A stretch of 64,000 nt of DNA from Streptomyces sp. SM11. GTDB lineage: Bacteria; Actinomycetota; Actinomycetes; Streptomycetales; Streptomycetaceae. The translations under genes and the position numbers were made by a program. The notes beneath the pieces are model-generated. The model was not told the origin of the DNA. It worked only from the letters and a program-made list of their open reading frames with translations, and did no database searches. Of the stretch, positions 45,656 through 53,387 are shown piece by piece. Each line of letters opens with the position of its first letter. Positions within the stretch are counted from its first letter, which is position 1. The stretch covers positions 22,141 through 86,140 of the forward strand of contig NZ_NEUE01000193.1 in the NCBI RefSeq assembly GCF_002910905.1, read 5' to 3'.

Positions 45656-46047
45656 ACGCCCTCCCAGCCGAAGAGGACCACCACCACCATCGCCACGGCG
45701 ACGACGGCGACCACCAGACTCAGCAGGGTCGGGAACCGGGACGCCGGCAGGTCCTCGCCCCGCCGCATCGCCCGCTCGCACCGCGCCCAGTGGTTGACCG
45801 CCCGCAGTGCGCAGAGCACCCCGGCGGCCAGCAGCCCGAGCGCGAGCCCGGCCCGGACGCCCCACGCCAGCTCCGGCAGGAACTGATCGACGGCGAAACC
45901 CCCGCCGATCAGGGCCAGAGCCGTCCGGATCCAGGCGAGGAACGTCCGCTCGTTGGCCAGCGAGAACCGGTAGTCGGGGGTGTCCCCCTCCTCCCGGATC
46001 CGCTGCGGCGCGAACCACAGCCGTACGCTCTGCGCGATCTTGTTCAC
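45652..46047 (-). CDS. YidH family DUF202 membrane protein
   Basis: The 131-residue protein is read from the ATG at 46045-46047 (MNKIAQSVRLWFAPQRIREE). DTPDYRFSLANERTFLAWIR is the DUF202/YidH signature (ANERTFLAWIRTALALIGGG). Three membrane segments follow. It overlaps the second DUF202 gene by four bases, so the products are probably made together, perhaps as a hetero-oligomer. A dispersed palindromic repeat with an insertion lies immediately upstream. Confidence 0.87.
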   Translation of the reverse strand: MNKIAQSVRLWFAPQRIREEGDTPDYRFSLANERTFLAWIRTALALIGGGFAVDQFLPELAWGVRAGLALGLLAAGVLCALRAVNHWARCERAMRRGEDLPASRFPTLLSLVVAVVAVAMVVVVLFGWEGV

Positions 46048-46058
46048 ACGGGCAGCCT

Positions 46059-46220
46059 AGGGCCTCTCGTCTGGATCATGTCGGGCTCGCGGGGTCCGGC
46101 ACGCGCACCTGCGGCGTTGTCGTCAGTCGCCAATGCTCCGCAGTGACTCCCTCCTCCGCCTTGCATCCGCACGCACCGGATCCCGCTCCCTGATCCGACC
46201 TGATCCAAACGAAAGACCCT
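46059..46220. repeat. dispersed palindromic element, copy B, split by a ~99-bp insertion
   Basis: The left half is AGGGCCTCTCGTCTGGATCA with TGTCGGGCTCGCGGGGTCCG (46059-46098). The right half is TCCGACCTGATCCAAACGAA with AGACCCT (46194-46220). The two halves are the reverse complement of copy A at 14161-14228. In A they join directly as GGGGTCCGACCTGATCC. In B, 95 bases are inserted between two copies of TCCG. Confidence 0.75.
46099..46197. mobile_element. small insertion (about 95 bp plus 4-bp duplication) within a palindromic repeat
   Basis: The segment begins GCACGCGCACCTGCGG and ends CGGATCCCGCTCCCTGA, followed by a duplicated TCCG. It has no reading frame and no clear terminal inverted repeats. 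I recall similar sequence (around CTCCCTCCTCCGCCTTGCAT) recurring in Streptomyces intergenic regions. It may be a MITE-like or recombinational insertion. Confidence 0.4.
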
Positions 46221-46238
46221 GGGCGGTGTGTGCGGCGA

Positions 46239-46748
46239 TCAGGCGGACCGGTACCGCTCCAGCCGCCGGTACGCCTCCACCCCGTCGGGCACCCAGGACC
46301 ACTCACCGAGCCGCCGCTCCAGCTCCGTGTCGTCCAGGAAGGTGTGCCAGGCGACCTCCTCGGCCTGCGGGGCCACCGGCAGCTCGCACCGCACCTGGTA
46401 GACGGCGGACCACCAGGTGTGCTCGGCGCCGGTGTAGAGGAACCGGAACAGCGGCTCGGGCTTCGGCAGACCCGATACGCCCAGTTCCTCCTCCGCCTCG
46501 CGCAGCGCCGCCTCGTCGTAGGACTCGCCGGCGCCCACGACCCCGCCGACGAACATGTCGTAGCGGGAGGGGAAGACCAGCTTCGTGGGCGTACGCCGAT
46601 GGACGAAGATCCGCCCGTCCGCGTCGCGCGCCTCGATGAACACGCAGCGGTGGCGCAGTCCCCGCGCGGTCGCCTCGCCACGCGAAGCCTGCCCGATGAC
46701 CTCGTCGTTCTCGTCGACGATGTCCAGAATCTCCTCGGAGGGCGTCAT
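46239..46748 (-). CDS. NUDIX hydrolase (Idi/YfcD-like)
   Basis: The 169-residue protein is read from the ATG at 46746-46748 (MTPSEEILDIVDENDEVIGQ). The NUDIX box GAGESYDEAALREAEEELGV is complete. The N-terminal DENDEVIGQASRGEATARGL and RHRCVFIEARDADGRI match the YfcD/IPP-isomerase-like subgroup. Family members hydrolyse nucleoside-diphosphate-linked compounds or act in isoprenoid metabolism; the exact role is unknown. It diverges from the FAD dehydrogenase gene. Confidence 0.88.
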   Translation of the reverse strand: MTPSEEILDIVDENDEVIGQASRGEATARGLRHRCVFIEARDADGRIFVHRRTPTKLVFPSRYDMFVGGVVGAGESYDEAALREAEEELGVSGLPKPEPLFRFLYTGAEHTWWSAVYQVRCELPVAPQAEEVAWHTFLDDTELERRLGEWSWVPDGVEAYRRLERYRSA

Positions 46749-46866
46749 GCGTCTCATCCAACAGCACCCGGACGGTTGACGTGGCCCCGGCGGGTATCCA
46801 AGATCTGACGCACGGGTAACTTGAACGTTTCTCCCGCCCCTGAGCCACCCCGACAGGATGGAACCC

Positions 46867-48525
46867 ATGGCGTACGACGCTGATGTGATCGTGATCGGGG
46901 CAGGACTCGCCGGGCTCGTGGCCACCGCCGAACTGGTCGACGCCGGCCGTTCCGTGATCGTTCTCGACCAGGAGCCCGAGCAGTCCGTCGGCGGCCAGGC
47001 GCACTGGTCCTTCGGTGGCCTCTTCCTCGTCGACTCGCCCGAACAGCGCCGGCTGCGGATCAAGGACAGCCGGGAACTGGCCCTCCAGGACTGGTACGGC
47101 ACGGCCGGCTTCGACCGCGAGGCGGAGGACCGCTGGCCGCGGAAGTGGGCCGAGGCGTACGTCGACTTCGCCGCCGGTGAGAAACGCTCCTGGCTGCACC
47201 AGCAGGGGCTGCGCGTCTTCCCGGTCGTCGGCTGGGCGGAACGCGGCGGCTACGACGCGACGGGCCACGGCAACTCCGTACCCCGCTTCCACATCACCTG
47301 GGGCACCGGCCCCGGCGTCGTCGCCCCCTTCGAACGGCGGGTCCGCGAGGGCGTCGCCAAGGGGCTCGTCCAGCTGAGGTTCCGCCACCGCGTCACCGGC
47401 CTCGCCCGCACCGCCGGGGCGCTCGACACGGTCACCGGCGGGATCCTGGAGCCCAGCGCGGCCGAGCGCGGCACCGCGAGCAGCCGGGAGGCCACCGACA
47501 CCTTCGAGCTGAGGGCCCAGGCGGTGATCGTCACCTCCGGCGGCATCGGCGGCAACCACGACCTGGTCCGCTCCCAGTGGCCCGAGCGTCTCGGCACCCC
47601 GCCCGAGAAGATGCTGTCCGGGGTGCCCGCGCACGTCGACGGGCTGATGCTCGGCATCGCCGAGAAGGCGGGCGCTCACCACATCAACCGCGACCGGATG
47701 TGGCACTACACCGAGGGCATCGAGAACTGGAACCCGATCTGGGCCAAGCACGGCATCCGGATCCTGCCCGGCCCCTCGTCCCTCTGGCTGGACGCGCGCG
47801 GCAAGCGGCTGCCGGTCCCGCTCTTCCCGGGCTTCGACACGCTCGGCACCCTCGAACACATCATGGGCTCCGGCCACGGCTACACCTGGTTCGTGCTCAA
47901 CCAGCGGATCATCGGCAAGGAGTTCGCGCTCTCCGGCTCCGAGCAGAACCCGGACCTGACCGGCAAGTCGGTCCGCGACGTGATCGGCCGGGCCCGCGCG
48001 GACGTGCCCGCGCCGGTCAGGGCGTTCATGGACCACGGCGTCGACTTCGTCGTGGAGAAGGATCTCGACGCACTCGTCCGGGGCATGAACGCGGTGACGG
48101 GCGACGGCCTGATCGACGCGGCCGACCTGCGCCGCGAGATCACCGCACGCGACCGGGAGATCGCCAACCCGTTCACCAAGGACCTCCAGGTCACCGCGAT
48201 CCACGGGGCCCGCGCCTACCTGGGCGACCGCCTGATCCGCACCGCGAAGCCGCACCGGATCCTGGACCCGGCGGCAGGCCCGCTGATCGCCGTCCGCCTC
48301 AACATCCTCACCCGCAAGTCCCTGGGCGGCCTGGAGACCGACCTGTCCTCCCGCGTCCTGACCGCCGAGGGCACCCCCCTCCCCGGCCTGTACGCGGCGG
48401 GCGAGGCGGCCGGCTTCGGCGGCGGCGGAGTCCACGGCTACCGCTCCCTGGAGGGCACGTTCCTGGGCGGCTGCATCTTCTCGGGCCGAGCGGCGGGCCG
48501 GGCCGCGGCGGAAGCGACGGCGTAA
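46867..48525 (+). CDS. FAD-binding dehydrogenase (KstD/fumarate reductase-like)
   Basis: The 549-residue flavoprotein begins ADVIVIGAGLAGLVATAELV with the dinucleotide-binding GxGxxG. The substrate domain carries GHGNSVPRFHITWGTGPGVV. The C-terminal FAD motif is LPGLYAAGEAAGFGGGGVHG followed by RSLEGTFLGGCIFSGR. This is the actinobacterial FAD-binding dehydrogenase group related to 3-ketosteroid dehydrogenases and fumarate reductase; true substrate is unknown. The ATG at 46867 (MAYDADVIVIGAG) has AGGATGGA in front; an ATG at 46858 is possible. It is transcribed away from the NUDIX gene. Confidence 0.9.
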   Translation: MAYDADVIVIGAGLAGLVATAELVDAGRSVIVLDQEPEQSVGGQAHWSFGGLFLVDSPEQRRLRIKDSRELALQDWYGTAGFDREAEDRWPRKWAEAYVDFAAGEKRSWLHQQGLRVFPVVGWAERGGYDATGHGNSVPRFHITWGTGPGVVAPFERRVREGVAKGLVQLRFRHRVTGLARTAGALDTVTGGILEPSAAERGTASSREATDTFELRAQAVIVTSGGIGGNHDLVRSQWPERLGTPPEKMLSGVPAHVDGLMLGIAEKAGAHHINRDRMWHYTEGIENWNPIWAKHGIRILPGPSSLWLDARGKRLPVPLFPGFDTLGTLEHIMGSGHGYTWFVLNQRIIGKEFALSGSEQNPDLTGKSVRDVIGRARADVPAPVRAFMDHGVDFVVEKDLDALVRGMNAVTGDGLIDAADLRREITARDREIANPFTKDLQVTAIHGARAYLGDRLIRTAKPHRILDPAAGPLIAVRLNILTRKSLGGLETDLSSRVLTAEGTPLPGLYAAGEAAGFGGGGVHGYRSLEGTFLGGCIFSGRAAGRAAAEATA

Positions 48526-48546
48526 CGGCCCCGGCCGGGTGAGAAC

Positions 48547-48590
48547 AAGCCCCTCCGGCGACTGAGGAGCGGGGCCCGGGGCGGAGCCCT
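48547..48590. repeat. diverged Streptomyces dispersed repeat
   Basis: AGCCCCTCCGGCGACTGAGG followed by AGCGGGGCCCGGGGCGGAGC resembles the AGCCCGTCCGGCGTTTGAGG...GGGGCGGAGCCCC element. It lies between convergent genes and is probably a terminator. Confidence 0.5.
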
Positions 48591-48595
48591 GGCAG

Positions 48596-49021
48596 TCAGT
48601 CCAGCCGTTCGACCACCCGAAACCGTTCAGCCACAATCATCGTCCCGTCGTTCACCGTGAACGACGGATCCCCCATCGCCTCCCGCATCTCCGCCCCGTG
48701 CCAGAACGCCTCATGACCCGCCCGCCACTCCGCCACCGAGGCGTATCCCTCACCCTCGTCCAGCGCGTGCTGCAGATCGACGGCCCCCAGCGGCAGCACC
48801 CGTACCTCGGTCACCTCGATGACGGCGACCTCCCGGCCGTCCGAGTCGATCAGCGCGGAGCGTTCGCCCACCGGGGGCAATTCCTCCTGCTCCAGCTCGT
48901 ATTCGCACAGCAACCCGGTCGTGGACACCTTCTCGCCGGAGAGGACCGCCGCCACCAGCTGATCGCGCAACGGCCCGGGAAAGGCGAGGAGGAAGGGGCT
49001 GAGGGGTTCGCGAGGTTCCAT
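48596..49021 (-). CDS. ASCH domain protein
   Basis: The 141-residue protein starts at the ATG at 49019-49021 (MEPREPLSPFLLAFPGPLRD). The ASCH fold is indicated by LVAAVLSGEKVSTTGLL with the basic residue and Thr pair of the RNA-binding cleft, followed by VGERSALIDSDGREVAVIEV, TEVRVLPLGAVD and a closing strand (MIVAERFRVVERL). Some ASCH proteins deaminate or hydrolyse modified cytidine (for example N4-acetylcytidine amidohydrolase); others bind RNA. The present function is not established. It converges with the FAD dehydrogenase gene. Confidence 0.87.
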   Translation of the reverse strand: MEPREPLSPFLLAFPGPLRDQLVAAVLSGEKVSTTGLLCEYELEQEELPPVGERSALIDSDGREVAVIEVTEVRVLPLGAVDLQHALDEGEGYASVAEWRAGHEAFWHGAEMREAMGDPSFTVNDGTMIVAERFRVVERLD

Positions 49022-49224
49022 GCCCTCAGTGTGTCAGGCGTCACCCCGGCCCACCCTTCACGTCCGCACGCTGCGCCGATGCCCCCGGCGGTTCGACCAG
49101 TTCAAGCCAACTGACCGGAAAGCCGGAGCGGTTGCCGGACAGCGCCCCTTGACGTGGAGCATGGCCTGCCGGTTTGCTGTGCGCGATCATCTGCTCGCAC
49201 ACCGCATCGAAAGAAGCCTGCGGC

Positions 49225-50196
49225 ATGCCCCCGCCTCCGCCGCCCCTGGGCCGCTCCCGCCGTCGGGGCAGCCGCTCGGACCACGTGTTCGACCCGGCCC
49301 TCGACGACGACGAACTCATCGCCGTACGCGGCCGGTTCACTCAGGGGAGGTGGACCGAGGCCCGCACCCTGCTGGTGGCGACGGGGCGGGACTGGGACCG
49401 CCGCGGACATCGATGTCTGGCCCTCGCCGAGACCTCGTCCGCCGTGGACTGGGCCGGCGACTGGCTGCTCGTCGAACCCGAGAGCGCCGACGCCGCCACC
49501 CTGCTCGGCTGCGCCCGGGTCGCCCGCGCGCTGCGGCCCAAGGCCAAGCCGAATGACGCCGCCCGCGCCCGGGAAGCCTGCCTGGCCGCCGCCCGCCTCA
49601 CCCCCGACGACCCCACCCCCTGGCTCGCGCTGCTCCTCCTGGACCGGGGCCGCGACGACGGCGCGGACGAGACCGGCCGGCTCTTCGAGGAGGTGCGCTC
49701 CCGCCATCCGGACCACCATCACGCCCACCACGTGATGGCCGCCCTGCTGGCCGAGAGCAATCCCGCCAGCGGCCACGATCCCCTCCACGAGGTGTACGAC
49801 TTCGCCGCCTGGGCCGCCGAACTGGCCCCCGCCGACTCCCCGCTGGCCGTGCTCCCGGTCGTCGCCCACGCCGAGCGCTACCGCGTCCTGGTCGCCGCCG
49901 GCATCGAGCCCGACGACCCGGCCGCCTCCGGGCACTGGTCCGGACGCCGGGCCCGCCAGGTGATGAAGACCGCCTTCGACTGGTGGCTGGAATGGGAGCG
50001 CGAGGACCACCCGCGCCACCGCCTCGACCTGAACTTCCTGGCACACGCCAAGGTCTGCGAGGGCCGGCCCGCCGAGGCCGCCGCCCTCTTCCACCGCATC
50101 GGGCCGTACGCCACCGCCGCGCCCTGGTCGTATTCCGGCCGGGAGCCCCACGCCGCGTTCACCGCCGCGCGTGCCTACGCGCTCGGCACCCCGTGA
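49225..50196 (+). CDS. TPR-like helical repeat protein, unknown function
   Basis: The 323-residue soluble protein from the ATG at 49225 (MPPPPPPLGRSRRRGSRSDH) follows a basic Pro-rich leader with ELIAVRGRFTQGRWTEARTL, then alternating helices with tetratricopeptide-like character (AREACLAAARLTPDDPTPWL, LFEEVRSRHPDHHHAHHVMA, AKVCEGRPAEAAALFHRIGP). No catalytic motif is visible. From memory, similar proteins are common in Streptomyces without named function. It is followed after about 70 bases, which include a repeated AAGCACGAAG, by the permease gene. Confidence 0.72.
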   Translation: MPPPPPPLGRSRRRGSRSDHVFDPALDDDELIAVRGRFTQGRWTEARTLLVATGRDWDRRGHRCLALAETSSAVDWAGDWLLVEPESADAATLLGCARVARALRPKAKPNDAARAREACLAAARLTPDDPTPWLALLLLDRGRDDGADETGRLFEEVRSRHPDHHHAHHVMAALLAESNPASGHDPLHEVYDFAAWAAELAPADSPLAVLPVVAHAERYRVLVAAGIEPDDPAASGHWSGRRARQVMKTAFDWWLEWEREDHPRHRLDLNFLAHAKVCEGRPAEAAALFHRIGPYATAAPWSYSGREPHAAFTAARAYALGTP

Positions 50197-50263
50197 AGCA
50201 CGAAGCGAAGCACGAAGGGCACCACCCCACCTCGCCCACCACGAAGAAGGGACCAACCCCGCC

Positions 50264-51835
50264 ATGTCGACCGGCAGTTCAACTTCCAGTGAGACCGGCA
50301 CCACGAGGGGAACGGCCGATACCGGCGGGATCAACACCTACAAGGGCGAGGAACGCGCCCTGCGCGCGAACCGGCTCGGCACCCCCGGCCTCCTGCTGTC
50401 GGTGGTCGCGGCCAGCGCCCCCCTGATGGTGGTCGCCGGGGTGATGCCCACGGTCTTCGGTGTGATGGGCATCGTCGGCCAGCCACTGCTCTACATCATC
50501 CTCGGCGTCGTCCTGATGCTGTTCGGCGTCGGGTACGCGGAGATGAGCCGGCACGTCCACAACGCCGGCGCGTTCTACGCGTACATCGCCCGCGGGCTCG
50601 GCCCGACCGCCGGCGCCGGCGCCTCGCTCGTGGCGCTGGTGGCGTACAGTGCGATGCAGGTCGGCATCTACGGGATCCTCGGCTTCGAGGTCTCCGGCAT
50701 CTTCGCCGCGTACCTCGACATCGAGCTGGCGTGGTGGATACCGGCCCTGGTCGCGGCGGCCGTCGTCGGCGTCCTCGGCTGGCTGAAGATCGACCTCAAC
50801 GCCAAGGTGCTCGGCGTCCTGCTGGTCATCGAGTGCGCCCTCGTCGTGATCTTCGACATCGCCGCCGTGAGCAAGCCGGGCCCCGAGGGCCTGTCGCTGC
50901 ACGCTTTCAACCTTGAGACCCTCACCGGCGCCGGGCTCGGCACCGCGCTCTGCTTCTGCATCGCCGCTTTCGTCGGCTTCGAGCAGGCCCCGGTGTACGC
51001 GGAGGAGACCAGCCGCCCGCAGATCGTGGTGTCCCGCGTGATGTTCCTCGCGGTGGGCTATGCCGCCCTGTTCCTGGCGGTCAGCTCCTGGGCGCTCACC
51101 GTCGCCGCCGGCCCCGGGTCCATCGCCGACACCTCCCTCAAGGAGGGCCCCGGCATGCTGTTCGGCCTCACCGAGGAGCGGCTCGGCTCCACCTTCACCG
51201 ACATCCTGCACGTCCTCTTCGTCACCGGGATGTTCGCCGCGCTCCTCAGCTTCCACAACGTGGTGGCCCGCTACGCGTTCGCGATGGGCCGCGAGGGGCT
51301 GCTGCCCGCCCGCTTCGGCCGCACCAACCGGGCGAGCGGCGCCCCCGGCACCGGATCCCTGCTCCAGACCGCGGTCTCCGTCGTGATCGTGCTGGCCTTC
51401 GCACTCACCGACGACAACCCGGTCGGCGACCCCACGGCCCCCGTCCTGCGGCTGTTCACCTGGATGGGCAACGTCGGGGCGCTCGGCATCATCCTGCTGA
51501 TGGCCGCCGCCTCATTCGCCGTCATCGCCTTCTTCGTCAAGCGCGGCGCGGGCCGCGCGCAGGCCCCTCGCCTGGTCGCCTCCGCCCTCGCCGGGCTCGC
51601 GCTCCTGTCGATCGCCGTCTTCACCGTCCGCGACTTCGACGTCCTCGTCGGCTCGGGCTCCGGCTCGGCCCTCAACTGGCTGCTGCCGGGCGTGATCATC
51701 CTCGCGCTCGTCGGCGGCCTCGTGTACGGGGCGGTGCTGCGCTCGGTCAAGCCCGAGGTGCACGCCCGGATCGGCCTCGGCAACGAGGCGTTCCAGCTGG
51801 AGAAGGCGGCCGAGAGCGAGTCGGTCCGCCGCTGA
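50264..51835 (+). CDS. APC family amino acid permease
   Basis: The 523-residue membrane protein has about 12-14 helices. It carries the APC opening block LGTPGLLLSVVAASAPLMVV, then IYGILGFEVSGIFAAYL, CIAAFVGFEQAPVYAEETSR, and KYAFAMGREGLLPARFGRTN-type motif (here RYAFAMGREGLLPARFGRTN). This is a typical proton-coupled amino acid or amine transporter of the basic or polyamine kind; substrate is unknown. The ATG at 50264 follows GAAGAAGGGA. It may be co-transcribed with the TPR-like gene. Confidence 0.9.
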   Translation: MSTGSSTSSETGTTRGTADTGGINTYKGEERALRANRLGTPGLLLSVVAASAPLMVVAGVMPTVFGVMGIVGQPLLYIILGVVLMLFGVGYAEMSRHVHNAGAFYAYIARGLGPTAGAGASLVALVAYSAMQVGIYGILGFEVSGIFAAYLDIELAWWIPALVAAAVVGVLGWLKIDLNAKVLGVLLVIECALVVIFDIAAVSKPGPEGLSLHAFNLETLTGAGLGTALCFCIAAFVGFEQAPVYAEETSRPQIVVSRVMFLAVGYAALFLAVSSWALTVAAGPGSIADTSLKEGPGMLFGLTEERLGSTFTDILHVLFVTGMFAALLSFHNVVARYAFAMGREGLLPARFGRTNRASGAPGTGSLLQTAVSVVIVLAFALTDDNPVGDPTAPVLRLFTWMGNVGALGIILLMAAASFAVIAFFVKRGAGRAQAPRLVASALAGLALLSIAVFTVRDFDVLVGSGSGSALNWLLPGVIILALVGGLVYGAVLRSVKPEVHARIGLGNEAFQLEKAAESESVRR

Positions 51836-51928
51836 CCGCTCCCCGAGGGGGCCGCGAGGTCTTACCGAACGATGACGGGCATCCGCATTCCCTGGTGATC
51901 AGGGGCGTGCGGGTGCTCGAATGAACGG

Positions 51929-52654
51929 GTGGACAACCGCCCGACCGATACCGAAGGCGCCCCCGTGGGCCGCCGCCTCGTCCTGTCCGTGCTGGGACTG
52001 GGCGCCGCCGCCGTCGCGGGCGCGCCGCTGCTCCAGCGAGGACTGGAGAGCGGCCTCGGAGCGCTCGCCGACAAGGACCCGACCGGGCTGACCGGGCTGC
52101 TGCCCAACGGTGGCGGGTTCCGGTACTACTCCGTCGCCTCCTCCGTACCGAAGAAGGGCCCCGCCGACTACCGTCTCACCGTCGGCGGACTCGTCGACCG
52201 CCCCTCCACGTACACCCTGTCCGATCTGCGGGCCCTGCCGCAGACCCGGATGGTCCGGGACGTCCAGTGCGTCACCGGCTGGCGCGTCCCCGACACTCCC
52301 TTCGAGGGCGTCAGACTCTCCGAGATCCTCGACGCGGCCGGGGTGCGCCCCGGCGCGAAGGCCGTCCGCTTCACGTGCTTCGACGGCGTCTACAGCGAGA
52401 GCCTCACCCTCGACCAGGCCCGCCGTCCCGACGTGCTGGTCGCCCTGCGGATGCGGGACCGGGGCCTGACCCACGCGCACGGCGGTCCCGTCCGCCTGTA
52501 CGTCGCCCCGATGTACTTCTACAAGTCGGCGAAATGGCTCTCCGGGATCACCGTCACCGACGCGGTCCGCCCCGGCTACTGGGAGGAGCTCGGCTATGAC
52601 GTCGACGCCTGGGTGGGACGGTCCAACGGCCGCGATGACACCCCCACCGTCTGA
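51929..52654 (+). CDS. molybdopterin-dependent oxidoreductase (sulfite-oxidase fold)
   Basis: The 241-residue protein from the GTG at 51929 has an N-terminal Arg pair and hydrophobic helix (GRRLVLSVLGLGAAAVAGAP) resembling a Tat signal or anchor. The Mo-pterin-binding domain carries DVQCVTGWRVPDTPFEGVRL (the Cys ligates molybdenum) and VRFTCFDGVYSESLTLDQAR, and closes with GYWEELGYDVDAW. It is a SUOX-fold enzyme, like the MsrP/YedY family, acting outside the membrane. The next gene encodes a haem membrane protein that could supply electrons. Substrate is unknown; protein-methionine-sulfoxide repair is one possibility. Confidence 0.87.
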   Translation: MDNRPTDTEGAPVGRRLVLSVLGLGAAAVAGAPLLQRGLESGLGALADKDPTGLTGLLPNGGGFRYYSVASSVPKKGPADYRLTVGGLVDRPSTYTLSDLRALPQTRMVRDVQCVTGWRVPDTPFEGVRLSEILDAAGVRPGAKAVRFTCFDGVYSESLTLDQARRPDVLVALRMRDRGLTHAHGGPVRLYVAPMYFYKSAKWLSGITVTDAVRPGYWEELGYDVDAWVGRSNGRDDTPTV

Positions 52655-53315
52655 ACCGGCCCCCCGGGTGCACCGGTTCGGCCCGGCGCAGCGCTGGGTG
52701 CACCGGACGACGTCCTGGCTCGTGCTCCTCTGCGTGGCGACCGCGGCCTGCCTGTACGTGCCCCAGCTGGCCGAACTCGTCGGCCGCCGCCGGCTCGTGG
52801 TGACCGTCCACGAGTGGTCGGGCCTGCTCGTCCCCGTACCGCTGCTGCTCGGCCTGGCCTCCCGAGAGCTGCGCGTCGACCTGACCCGGCTCAACCGGTT
52901 CGGGCCGCACGACCGGCACTGGCTGCGGGCGGTGCGCCGCCGTGACCACCGGGCCTCGGCACGGCCCGCGGGCAAGTTCAACGCGGGCCAGAAGCTCTAC
53001 GCGTCGTGGATCGCCGGGGCGCTCCTGGTGATGCTCGGCACCGGGCTGCTGATGTGGTTCACCTCGCTCGCGCCCCTGGTGGTGCGCACGGGAGCCACCT
53101 TCGTCCACGACTGGCTGGCGCTCGCCATCGGCGTCGTGCTGGCCGGTCACCTCGCGATGGCGTACGCCGATCCCGAGGCGCGGCGCGGCATGCGGACGGG
53201 GTCGGTCGGCCCCCACTGGGCGCGGACGGAACACCGGCTGTGGCAGCCGGAAGGGGGCCGGTCCCCCGCACCCTCCCGGGCGGGCGACCGTCCCCCCGGG
53301 GAGTCCGGAACGTAG
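52635..53315 (+). CDS. cytochrome b/b6 domain membrane protein (MsrQ-like partner)
   Basis: The 226-residue membrane protein starts within the end of the previous gene (20-base overlap). Helix 1 contains RVHRFGPAQRWVHRTTSWLV with paired His. TVHEWSGLLVPVPLLL adds a His in helix 2. YASWIAGALLVMLGTGLLMW and TFVHDWLALAIGVVLAGHLA add two more with His ligands, a b561/b6-type pattern for two b haems. It probably passes electrons from the quinone pool or the reverse to the molybdenum partner. ATG at 52635 is preferred; 52596 is possible. Confidence 0.82.
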   Translation: MTPPPSEPAPRVHRFGPAQRWVHRTTSWLVLLCVATAACLYVPQLAELVGRRRLVVTVHEWSGLLVPVPLLLGLASRELRVDLTRLNRFGPHDRHWLRAVRRRDHRASARPAGKFNAGQKLYASWIAGALLVMLGTGLLMWFTSLAPLVVRTGATFVHDWLALAIGVVLAGHLAMAYADPEARRGMRTGSVGPHWARTEHRLWQPEGGRSPAPSRAGDRPPGESGT

Positions 53316-53374
53316 GGCCTCTCGTTTGGATCATGCCGGGCTCGCGGGGTCCGGCATGATCCGAACGAGAGGCC
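53315..53374. repeat. dispersed palindromic element, copy C
   Basis: The left arm GGGCCTCTCGTTTGGATCAT pairs almost perfectly with the right arm ATGATCCGAACGAGAGGCCC (one G-T pair). The stem of about 25 bp has a loop CTCGCGGGGT. It lies between the convergent cytochrome b and gluconate permease genes and is a likely bidirectional terminator. Confidence 0.8.
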
Positions 53375-53387
53375 CGACCGTCGCGCG

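Noticed and set aside
50196..50263. AAGCACGAAG repeat between the TPR-like and permease genes as a regulatory site
   Set aside because: It is a simple short tandem repeat with no dyad symmetry.
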